Below, piece after piece: positions 32,666 to 40,574 of a stretch of 64,000 nt of DNA. Positions within the stretch are counted from its first letter, which is position 1. The number at the start of each line of letters is the position of its first letter. A program made the position numbers and the translations under genes. The stretch is from Immundisolibacter cernigliae (lineage in GTDB: Bacteria; Pseudomonadota; Gammaproteobacteria; Immundisolibacterales; Immundisolibacteraceae), in contig NZ_CP014671.1 of assembly GCF_001697225.1 (NCBI RefSeq), positions 2,356,001 to 2,420,000 of the forward strand. Reading direction: 5' to 3'. The notes under the pieces were generated by a model that saw only the letters and a program-made list of their open reading frames with translations, did no database searches and was not told where the DNA came from.

Positions 32666-34588
32666 ATGCAAATGCAACAAGTAAAACGGGTCCGTTCGGT
32701 GCTGCCGGCTGGTGTGGTGGCCCTGCTGGGGTCGGCGATTCTGGCGCCCGGCATGGCGCGCGCGGTGGAGTTCGAGTACTCCGGCTACATCCGCGAGCAC
32801 CTGTCGGTCAACCTGCAGGACAACGACCAGTTCGAGGCCAAGGGCTCGCCGGGCGGCAATCCGGTGACGTTCATGGGCGACGAGTTCGGCGGCCAGGGCG
32901 AGTTCTCGATGATCCGCCACAGCGGCAAGCTGGAAGCCTCGGCCGATTTCGGACCGTTCCAGATTGCCGGCGTCGGCCGCATTGCGCGCGAGACGCGCAC
33001 CAGCTACGAGCGCGGTCTGCAGGATGCGTCCAAAGCCATCGCGGCCTACGTCACTACGGGTGCTTTTGGCGCGCCATTTCTGAACGGTGCCGGCGTCTTT
33101 ACCAACGCCGACGGCGGGCCCCTGACGTCGGGCGACGCGGTGTACGCCAATGCCGGGCTGTTCGGCTATGGCGGCGGCACCACCGATGACCTGTTGCTGG
33201 ACGACTACGACTCGACCGAACTGCGCGAGCTGTACGTGACCTTCGATCTTGGTGAGCGCACCCACGTCAAGCTCGGCAAGCAGCAGGTGGTGTGGGGCGA
33301 GACCGATTTCTTCCGGGCCATGGACATCATTCACGGCTACGACCTGCGCTGGCGCTCGTTCCTGGAACTCGAGAACGAGGAACTGCGCAAGCCGCTGAAC
33401 CTGGCCAACGTCACCATCGACGTGCCGGAACTGGCCGGTGCGCTGCAACTGATCTACCGTCCCGGCTGGGATGGCGCCGACGACGTGGGCGATGACGGTC
33501 CCATCAACGGCGGTCGCTGGGCGCCGGCACCGTGGTCCGGCGCCGGTGTGACCAGCTCGCTGATCGGGCCGATCAACCGCCACCACAAGTACGGCGACGA
33601 GGACGACGCCAACTACGGCTTCCGCTGGTCGGGCACCTTCAAGCAGGTGGGCTACTCGTTCGCCTACTACCGCGGCATCAGCAGCGAAGGCGTGACCACC
33701 TACAACCCGATCCTGAGCCCGGGCGGCAGCAACTGGCTGTGGGATCCGAAGGACAACGGCATCGGCGGGAACCAGCGCCTGGTGGAGCTGCTGTCGCCGA
33801 TGGTCGAGACCTACGGCTTCACCTTCAACGCCTACTCCGGGGCCCTGGATTCGGTGCTGCGCGGCGAGCTGGCCTTCACGCCGAACAAGCCCTACAACAC
33901 CGGTACCAATACCTTCCTCGACCTGCTGGGCGCGTTCCAGGGGATGGGGACATTGCCGCCGCCCGGTACGCCGTTGGGCCCCCCGGGCGCTTTCATGCCG
34001 CCGTTGAAGGGCATCCTGAACGATCCGAACGATCCGGGCTCCGCCTATACCTTGGGTAGTCCGGTTACGGCCGACGGCACCCCGGTGGGTCTGGCACTGG
34101 ACGTGCCCGGCCTGGGTCCGGTGATCGAGAAGGACACCCTCAAGATCATGATCGGCGCGGACAAGAACCTGAACTGGACCATGAACACGCTGGGCACCTC
34201 GCGGCCGGCGTTCTGGACCCTGCAGCTGTTCGACACCTGGGTGATGAACTTCGATCGGGACGACGACATCGTCGAGAACTTCGGCTTCGGCGCCTCGCGG
34301 CGTGAGCACCAGACGATACTGACCAATGCCTTCTCGTTCCCGTACAAGTACGACACGGTGACGCCGGGCATCGCGTTCGGTGTGGACCTGGGCAGCTTCG
34401 ACTCGTTTGTGATCCCGTCGCTGGACCTGCAGTATGGCGATCACTGGCGGGTACGCTTCGAGGCCGACCTGTTCTTCCCCACCCACGTGGAGAAAGACAA
34501 CCTGGGCCGGGTGGACACCAAGACCCGCACGCTGGGCACGCTGCACAACCGCGACCAGTTCGTGGCGCGTATCACGTACCAGTTCTGA
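32666..34588 (+). CDS. DUF1302 family outer-membrane beta-barrel protein (copy 2)
   Basis: The protein has 640 residues, a signal peptide to about residue 33 and a C-terminal VARITYQF. Long stretches are identical to copy 1 at the DNA level, including silent positions. Two patches differ: around residues 129-157 (GAFGAPFLNGAGVFTNAD) and 425-472 (QGMGTLPPPGTPLGPPG). If the protein is a barrel, these would be surface loops that could determine the ligand. GGAGGG precedes the ATG at 32666. Confidence 0.85.
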   Translation: MQMQQVKRVRSVLPAGVVALLGSAILAPGMARAVEFEYSGYIREHLSVNLQDNDQFEAKGSPGGNPVTFMGDEFGGQGEFSMIRHSGKLEASADFGPFQIAGVGRIARETRTSYERGLQDASKAIAAYVTTGAFGAPFLNGAGVFTNADGGPLTSGDAVYANAGLFGYGGGTTDDLLLDDYDSTELRELYVTFDLGERTHVKLGKQQVVWGETDFFRAMDIIHGYDLRWRSFLELENEELRKPLNLANVTIDVPELAGALQLIYRPGWDGADDVGDDGPINGGRWAPAPWSGAGVTSSLIGPINRHHKYGDEDDANYGFRWSGTFKQVGYSFAYYRGISSEGVTTYNPILSPGGSNWLWDPKDNGIGGNQRLVELLSPMVETYGFTFNAYSGALDSVLRGELAFTPNKPYNTGTNTFLDLLGAFQGMGTLPPPGTPLGPPGAFMPPLKGILNDPNDPGSAYTLGSPVTADGTPVGLALDVPGLGPVIEKDTLKIMIGADKNLNWTMNTLGTSRPAFWTLQLFDTWVMNFDRDDDIVENFGFGASRREHQTILTNAFSFPYKYDTVTPGIAFGVDLGSFDSFVIPSLDLQYGDHWRVRFEADLFFPTHVEKDNLGRVDTKTRTLGTLHNRDQFVARITYQF

Positions 34589-34638
34589 AGGTGTTCCGGT
34601 AGCTGTTTCGAGTTTTTGGATAACAACAAACAAGGATT

Positions 34639-34667
34639 GGCCCGGCCGGCGGTGTGCTGGCCGGGCC
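34639..34667 (+). other. Hairpin between DUF1302 copy 2 and DUF1329 copy 2
   Basis: GGCCCGGCC and GGCCGGGCC pair perfectly (9 bp) around an 11-base loop, 36 bases before the DUF1329 start. No T-run follows. It could stabilise the upstream transcript or lower expression of the distal gene. Confidence 0.5.
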
Positions 34668-34702
34668 GATCAGTAAAGTCACCGAACCGAGGATAAACAA
34701 GC

Positions 34703-35977
34703 ATGCAAACGCAAGGAAAGGTGTTGCCGCGGCTGCTCGCGGCCGGTGCCGTGGCGGCTGGCTTGGTAACGGCGATGGCGGTGCCGGCCGAGGAAGTGGC
34801 CGAAGGTACGCTGCTGAATGCCGCCAGTATCGACAGCCTGCTCGACAAGACCCTGGAAGGCAAGCCGATTCGCAGCTTGCTGCTGGGCAAGCAGGAAAGA
34901 ATGATTCGTGAATTCGGGTGGGCCATGCAACTGGTCCACGCCAAGCCTGTGACCGTGGCGGACGGCGTTGTCGAGCTGAGCGAAAAGCATCGCGGCGAGG
35001 CATCGCTCGACGCCGGCAAACGTCTGGTCAACTACACCACGGGCGTACCGTTTCCGGACCTTGATCCGGCCGATCCGGACGCCGGTTACAAGCTGGCGTA
35101 CAACACCCTGCGTTTTGGCTGGTTGGGCGATGCCATGAATCTACAACCGCTCAACTTCCTGATCATCGATGGCAAGAAAGGCCTGGAAAAGGAGCAGGGC
35201 TGGGTGTATCGGCGCTTCCTGATGTCCGGCCGGGTCAACGAACCGCACGTACTGGACACGAACATTGCCAAATACGAAGCCCTGATCAACGTCTATCCCA
35301 ACGATACCCGTGGCCTTGGCTTGCTGACGGTCAATTATACTGATGGCCGTCTGCCGGACGTCTATGCTTATGTGAAGAGCCTGCGGCGGGTGCGGCGGTT
35401 GTCCAGTGGTGCCTGGGCGGACCCGGTGCAGGGCACCGACCTGCTGTTCGACGACAGCTTCGGGCTCAACCTGGACCCGACCTGGTACGAGGGCTGGAAG
35501 CTGCTCGGCAAGCGTGAGGGTTTGGTAGTGGATCACTCGATCCTGCCGGCCATGGACGAGAAGGCATCCGGCAAGGCGAAGTACCCATTCATGCGCCTCG
35601 ACGAGGCGCCGTACTGGAACTTCCTGCCGGACAACTATGAAACCCAGGCCGTCTACGAGCTTGAGGGCACGCCCAAGAACAACCACTTGGTCAGTCGCCG
35701 GCACATGTTCGTGGGCGCCACGCTGGGAGCGCCCAAGTTCTATTGGCAGGATCATTACGACCGCAAGGGCGAGCACTGGCACGTGGAATTCGTCGGCTAC
35801 AAGGATTGGAAGTGGGAAGACGGCCGCAACGGCACGACGGCAAACGGCGTGGTGCTGGTCGATGTGCAGCGCCTGCATGCCACGGCGTTTGGCTACTCGG
35901 AGGGTTTCCATATCAATCCGCCGGATGCCAAGGCGGCCGATTATTCCCCGGAGGCGTTGCCCCGCATGTTGCAGTAG
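34703..35977 (+). CDS. DUF1329 family envelope protein (copy 2)
   Basis: The protein has 424 residues, with a signal peptide ending near AMAVPA (about residue 29) before EEVAEGTLLNAASIDSLLDKT. It is collinear with copy 1, sharing GWVYRRFLMSGR, NVYPNDTRGLGLLTVNYTDG and PRMLQ at the end, but with many amino-acid and silent differences. The presumed role is the same: a periplasmic partner of the DUF1302 barrel. A terminator follows, then the YCF48-like and RND genes. Confidence 0.83.
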   Translation: MQTQGKVLPRLLAAGAVAAGLVTAMAVPAEEVAEGTLLNAASIDSLLDKTLEGKPIRSLLLGKQERMIREFGWAMQLVHAKPVTVADGVVELSEKHRGEASLDAGKRLVNYTTGVPFPDLDPADPDAGYKLAYNTLRFGWLGDAMNLQPLNFLIIDGKKGLEKEQGWVYRRFLMSGRVNEPHVLDTNIAKYEALINVYPNDTRGLGLLTVNYTDGRLPDVYAYVKSLRRVRRLSSGAWADPVQGTDLLFDDSFGLNLDPTWYEGWKLLGKREGLVVDHSILPAMDEKASGKAKYPFMRLDEAPYWNFLPDNYETQAVYELEGTPKNNHLVSRRHMFVGATLGAPKFYWQDHYDRKGEHWHVEFVGYKDWKWEDGRNGTTANGVVLVDVQRLHATAFGYSEGFHINPPDAKAADYSPEALPRMLQ

Positions 35978-36026
35978 GCAGGGCGTCTGGGTCGGCTTCG
36001 GGCTGATTCAGATGTGTTGTCGTGGG

Positions 36027-36055
36027 GCCGCCGCACATGTGCGGCGGCTTTTTTT
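36027..36055 (+). terminator. Rho-independent terminator after duplicated block 2
   Basis: GCCGCCGCAC pairs perfectly with GTGCGGCGGC around a 2-base loop and is followed by seven Ts. It lies only about 70 bases before the YCF48-like gene, so that gene has its own promoter or depends on readthrough. Confidence 0.85.
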
Positions 36056-36123
36056 CGCGGCACACGGCCAGGGTAGGCAGGTGCCAGACCCGATACGGAT
36101 TTTTCAAGACGAGGCCTTTGGAA

Positions 36124-37128
36124 ATGGCGCAGCGGTCGGTGATGTCGAAGTCGTGGGCGATCCTGTCGCCGGTGTTGGTGGTCGTGGCGTTGGCAGCGCT
36201 GTCGACGGTGCGGCTGGAAGTGCCGCGGGTGGTCATCGAACCGCCGGTCATCGAGACGCGCGACCGTTTCATGAGCGTCGTAGCGGTCGATGATGTGTTC
36301 TGGGCCGTCGGCAAGGATGGCAAGATCATCCGCAGCGAGGATGCAGGCAAGACCTGGGTGCGCCAGACCACCGGCTTGCATACGAATTTTCAGTCGATCG
36401 CCGCTTGGGACGCGCAAAAGGCGGTGGTTGTCGCCAACGAAGGCAAGGGCCTGGCGACCTCCGACGGCGGGCAGACCTGGCAGGCCATCACGCTGCCGGT
36501 GTCGGACATGGGCAGCGGCAAGGTGTTGCGTGTGCGCCTGGACCCGCAGGGACGGGCCTGGGCCGTGTCCGAAATCAACGTGATCATGCGCTCGGCCGAT
36601 TATGGCAAGACGTGGGAGCGCTTGACACAGGTCGACGACGACGTGGCCTGGAATGACATTGCCTTCACGGGCGAAGGGACCGCATGCGTGGTGGGCGAGT
36701 TCGGTCGTCTGGCGTGCAGCGCCGATGACGGCGTGACCTGGGAGCCGCGCCCGACCAATGTCGAACCCAGCCTGATGTCGATTGTGTTTCGCGACCCGCA
36801 GCACGGGCTGGCGGTGGGCCTGAGCGGCACCGTGCTGGCGACCGACGACGCCGGCGCGACCTGGCGTCAGGTTGAGGTGGCGGGCCTGGAGCGGCATTTG
36901 TTTGACGTGATCTGGACCGGCGCTCGCTGGGTTGCCGTTGGCGACAAGGGCGTCCTGCTGACCGGCGACGCCAGTGCAGCGCACTGGGAGATCGGCCGCG
37001 TCAACCCCGCCGATTTTGCGTGGCGCATCGCGCTGGCCCAGCATGGCGAAGGGTTTGTGGCGGTAGGCCAGAACGTCGGGCGCTGGGAAGCCGGCCAATG
37101 GGAGCTGTTCGGCCCGCGCTTTCATTGA
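36124..37128 (+). CDS. YCF48/BNR-repeat beta-propeller protein, membrane-anchored
   Basis: The protein has 334 residues. A hydrophobic N-terminal segment (about 11-27) acts as signal or anchor. Five Asp-box-like motifs recur at roughly 41-45-residue spacing: SEDAGKTW (71), TSDGGQTW (112), SADYGKTW (157), SADDGVTW (199) and TDDAGATW (240). They indicate a beta-propeller related to the photosystem II factor YCF48. In non-photosynthetic bacteria this type is often found beside DUF1302, DUF1329 and RND genes. It may be an assembly or scaffold protein for that envelope system (inference). Confidence 0.82.
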   Translation: MAQRSVMSKSWAILSPVLVVVALAALSTVRLEVPRVVIEPPVIETRDRFMSVVAVDDVFWAVGKDGKIIRSEDAGKTWVRQTTGLHTNFQSIAAWDAQKAVVVANEGKGLATSDGGQTWQAITLPVSDMGSGKVLRVRLDPQGRAWAVSEINVIMRSADYGKTWERLTQVDDDVAWNDIAFTGEGTACVVGEFGRLACSADDGVTWEPRPTNVEPSLMSIVFRDPQHGLAVGLSGTVLATDDAGATWRQVEVAGLERHLFDVIWTGARWVAVGDKGVLLTGDASAAHWEIGRVNPADFAWRIALAQHGEGFVAVGQNVGRWEAGQWELFGPRFH

Positions 37129-37179
37129 GCCAGACGGGCCGGTCCGGTAGCACGCACTTATCACGTAGGGAATCGGGTA

Positions 37180-39618
37180 ATGCAACAGGTTAGTTGGGTG
37201 GAACGGTTTGCAGCGTATTGCATAGCGCATCGCAAGCTGGTGACGACGGTAATTCTTGCCCTCACGGTCATGTTTGGCTATTTCGCGGCGCATGTGGAAA
37301 TCAAGACGATCTTCCACGACCTGCTGCCCAAGGGCCATCCGTTTATCGAGATCAACGACAAGTACAACGAACGCTTCGGCGGTCCTAACATCGTCTCGAT
37401 CATGGTCGAGGCCGAGCAGGGCGACATTTTCCAGCCCAAGGTTCTGGAGCGTATCAAGCAGATTACGGACGATCTGTACCTGGTGCCGGCGATCAACCAG
37501 TTCCAGGTGATCTCGCTGGCGTCGCGCAAGATCCGATCCATCAACTCGTCCACCGCGGGCATCGAAACCAAGCCGATGATGTGGCCGGAGTTGCCCAAGG
37601 ACCAGGCCGAAATCGACCTGCTGCGGGAACAGGTGCTGGCCAGCCCGTTGGTTTACGGGCGCTACGTGTCGCCCGATCTGCGCTCGGCGCTGGTGACCGC
37701 CGACTTCATCGACCGCCTGATCGACTACGAAAAGCTGTACGACGGCGTCACCCAGATCGCCGAGAAGTACAACGGCGACGGTGTGCGCGTGCGCGTGGTA
37801 GGCGAACCCCTGTTGACCGGCTGGGTGGTGCACTACCTGCCCGAGACCTTCAAGCTGTTTGTGATAACCATCGCCATCATGGCGGTCTTGTTGTTCGTAA
37901 CGGTGCGCACCTGGCGGGGCATATTGCTGCCGATGCTGGCCGGGGTGGTCAGCGCGGTGTGGGCGCTGGGCATTGCGAGTCTGTTCAAGGTCAATTTTGA
38001 TCCCTTGATCATCGTCGTGGCTTTCCTGGTCACGGCCCGTGCCATTTCGCACGCGGTGCAGATGCTGGCCGCGTTCGACGACGAACTGGAGCGCGGCTAC
38101 GCGTTGCCGAGCGTGTCGACACTGGGCGGCGTCGAGCCGGGGGTCCTGGACCAACGGCTCGACCGTGGCTATCTGCCCAAGCAGGCCGCGGCCAGGGCGC
38201 TCGTAGCCCTGTTCCGGCCCGGCATGCTGGGCGTGGTGGTGGATGCGGTGGCGGTTGCCATCGTGGCTGCCATGCCGATGCCTCTGTTGCAGAAGACCGC
38301 CTTTGTCGGCGCGGTCTGGCTGGGCACCATCGCGGTGTCTGCCATGGTGCTGGTGCCGACCTTGCTGTCGTGGGTAACCAGGCCGCATGCGGTGGCGTTT
38401 CCGATCGATACCAATCGCTGGGTGTTGCGCCCGCTGCTGAACCTGTGCGGCACCCTGGTGCTCGGTCGTCGATCCGTCGTGGTGGTGCTGATTGGCTTGG
38501 TCGTGCTGTTGGTTTCCGGTTTCTATGCCACCAAGGTGACGGTGGGTGATGCGCTGCCCGGTACGCCGCTGCTCTGGCCCGACCATCCATACAACGTCGA
38601 CGCGAAGGCCATCAACGACACCTTCCAGGGCAGCGACCAGATGTTCGTGGTGCTGGAAGGCGAAGGACCGAACGCACTGAAGGACCCGGAGGTGCTGACC
38701 AACGTCGACAACTTCCAGCGCTACCTCGAAACGCAACCGCAGATCGGCGGCACGGTGTCAGTGGTGGACCTGATCGGGCCGGTGAATGCCAACCTGCACG
38801 AAGGCAACCGCCGCTTCGAGGAGCTGGGCCCCGTCGCCGACATCAACGGCGAGCTGCTGTTCATGTACATGCAGGGCACCGACCCGGGCGACATGGACCG
38901 CTTCGTGGATGCCGATTTCAAGGACGGCGCGGTGACCATGTTCTTCCGCGACCACAAGGGCGACACCATCCGCACGGCGGTCTCCCGTATCGAGGAATAT
39001 CTTGAGAAAAATCCGCTCCCCGGTGAGTCGACCTATCGCCTGGCAGGCGGGCTCGTGGGCGTGCTGGCGGCGGTGAACGAGGAAGTGTTCGCGCGCCAGG
39101 TCGAGAGCATTGCGCTGGCGCTGCTGACCTTGTTTGTGCTGTCGGCCATTGCCTACCGCTCGACCGTGGCGGGGCTGTTCTACATGCCGCTGGTGATCAT
39201 GTCCAACACGATCACGTTCGCGTTCATGGCCTGGAAAGGCATCGGCATGAACATCAACACCTTGCCGGTGGCTGCACTGGGCATCGGCCTGGGCGTAGAC
39301 TATGCGTTCTACATCGTGGACGGCGTGAAGGAACGGTTTGAGGAAACCGGTGACGTGATGGCCTCTATCCAGGGATCGTTGCGCACGGCCGGTCGCGGCG
39401 TGCTGATCACCGGTGGCACCATGATCGCAGCGGTGCTGGTGTGGTATGCCTCGTCATTGAAGTTCCAGGCCGAAATGGGGCTGCTGATGGCGCTGTGGCT
39501 GACCGTGTCGGCGATCACCTCGCTGCTGCTGATCCCGGCGATGATCTATGTGTTCCGCCCGGCCTTCGTGTTTGGCGATGGGACACATCACGCCGCGGCC
39601 CAGCCGGCCACGGCCTAA
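37180..39618 (+). CDS. RND superfamily (MMPL/HpnN-like) transporter
   Basis: The protein has 812 residues with the two-fold RND layout: TM1 near residues 21-38, a periplasmic domain, about five helices (230-430), TM7 near 440-460, a second periplasmic domain and a final helical bundle. The MMPL-type proton-relay motif is present in the second half (GIGLGVDY, Asp707). The equivalent first-half segment reads FLVTARAISHAVQ (about 282-294) with no acidic residue. RND proteins of this branch move lipids or other hydrophobic molecules. It lies 51 bases after the YCF48-like gene and is probably co-transcribed. Confidence 0.87.
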   Translation: MQQVSWVERFAAYCIAHRKLVTTVILALTVMFGYFAAHVEIKTIFHDLLPKGHPFIEINDKYNERFGGPNIVSIMVEAEQGDIFQPKVLERIKQITDDLYLVPAINQFQVISLASRKIRSINSSTAGIETKPMMWPELPKDQAEIDLLREQVLASPLVYGRYVSPDLRSALVTADFIDRLIDYEKLYDGVTQIAEKYNGDGVRVRVVGEPLLTGWVVHYLPETFKLFVITIAIMAVLLFVTVRTWRGILLPMLAGVVSAVWALGIASLFKVNFDPLIIVVAFLVTARAISHAVQMLAAFDDELERGYALPSVSTLGGVEPGVLDQRLDRGYLPKQAAARALVALFRPGMLGVVVDAVAVAIVAAMPMPLLQKTAFVGAVWLGTIAVSAMVLVPTLLSWVTRPHAVAFPIDTNRWVLRPLLNLCGTLVLGRRSVVVVLIGLVVLLVSGFYATKVTVGDALPGTPLLWPDHPYNVDAKAINDTFQGSDQMFVVLEGEGPNALKDPEVLTNVDNFQRYLETQPQIGGTVSVVDLIGPVNANLHEGNRRFEELGPVADINGELLFMYMQGTDPGDMDRFVDADFKDGAVTMFFRDHKGDTIRTAVSRIEEYLEKNPLPGESTYRLAGGLVGVLAAVNEEVFARQVESIALALLTLFVLSAIAYRSTVAGLFYMPLVIMSNTITFAFMAWKGIGMNINTLPVAALGIGLGVDYAFYIVDGVKERFEETGDVMASIQGSLRTAGRGVLITGGTMIAAVLVWYASSLKFQAEMGLLMALWLTVSAITSLLLIPAMIYVFRPAFVFGDGTHHAAAQPATA

Positions 39619-39671
39619 GGTATGCGCGGCGGGCGTCAGTCGCCCGCCACAATTTCAGTTATGGGGAAGAC

Positions 39672-39992
39672 ATGTCTGATCTGATCAAGCTGTGCAAGGC
39701 GCAGGATGTGGCGCCGGGGCAATCCCTGCAGGTGGATGCCGAAGGCCTGCCCGCACTGGCCGTCTACAACCTCGAAGGCGAGTACTACGTCAGCAACAAT
39801 ATGTGCACCCATGGCATGGCCTGGATGACTGACGGCTACGTCGAGGGTGACGAGGTCGAGTGCCCCTTCCACGGCGGTCGCTTCAACATTCGCACCGGTG
39901 AGCCGACCGCGTTTCCGTGTGTGGTGCCGCTGCAGACCTATCCGGTCACCGTCGTCGATGGCGATGTCTGTATCCAGCGGCCGGTGGCCTGA
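39672..39992 (+). CDS. Rieske-type ferredoxin for ring-hydroxylating oxygenases
   Basis: The product has 106 residues. Cluster ligands are C45-x-H47 (MCTHGMAW) and C64-x2-H67 (CPFHGGRF). It resembles NahAb/BphA3 ferredoxins that carry electrons to the alpha subunit Rieske centre. It is the only ferredoxin in the window and directly precedes a NagH/NagG-like pair. It may also serve the BphA-like dioxygenase at 17863, which normally needs a separate ferredoxin. Confidence 0.9.
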   Translation: MSDLIKLCKAQDVAPGQSLQVDAEGLPALAVYNLEGEYYVSNNMCTHGMAWMTDGYVEGDEVECPFHGGRFNIRTGEPTAFPCVVPLQTYPVTVVDGDVCIQRPVA

Positions 39993-40034
39993 CAGGCCGC
40001 CTGTGCGGTCCCAAAAATTGGCCAGGGTTTGAGA

Positions 40035-40526
40035 ATGCTCGATTTGTCCGCGCTGGTTCCGGTAGATCTGCACTACCAGGTCAGCAAATTGCTGAGCGAT
40101 TACGTCGAGTGCATCGACGACGACCGGCTCGAGGAGTGGCCGCAGCTGTTCGTCGAGGATTGCCTGTACCAGGTGATCGCTCGGGAAAACGCTGACCGCG
40201 GCCTGCCGACCTCGGCCATGTACTGCGACAGCCGCGGCATGTTGCGCGACCGGGTGGTGGCGCTGCGCCATGCCAACATCTACGCCAAGCACTACTACCG
40301 GCACGTGCTCAGCAACGTCAACGTCAAGGGCGTGCAGGACGGCGAAGTGCTCGTGCAGAGCAATTACGTGGTGCTGCAGACACTGGTCGAAGGCGACACC
40401 AAGGTCTTCAACGCCGGCAAGTACCTGGACCGGATCGTGGCCACGCCCGACGGACTGCGTTTCAAGCGCAAGGTGGTGGTGTTCGATACCTACCGGATTC
40501 CCAACCTGCTGGTAACGCCGCTCTAA
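40035..40526 (+). CDS. Ring-hydroxylating oxygenase beta subunit, NagH-like
   Basis: The product has 163 residues. YVECIDDDRLEEWPQLFVED, ARENADRGLP and ALRHANIYAKHYYRH closely match the beta subunit at 20964. ATG at 40035 with AGGG eight bases upstream is chosen; an in-frame TTG lies two codons earlier. It precedes its alpha subunit by about 50 bases, the reverse order (beta then alpha) of the BphA-type pair. Confidence 0.87.
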   Translation: MLDLSALVPVDLHYQVSKLLSDYVECIDDDRLEEWPQLFVEDCLYQVIARENADRGLPTSAMYCDSRGMLRDRVVALRHANIYAKHYYRHVLSNVNVKGVQDGEVLVQSNYVVLQTLVEGDTKVFNAGKYLDRIVATPDGLRFKRKVVVFDTYRIPNLLVTPL

Positions 40527-40574
40527 GTCGCGCAAGATTGGCTGCTCATCCAGCGCCAGATCGGAGGCTCCCCC

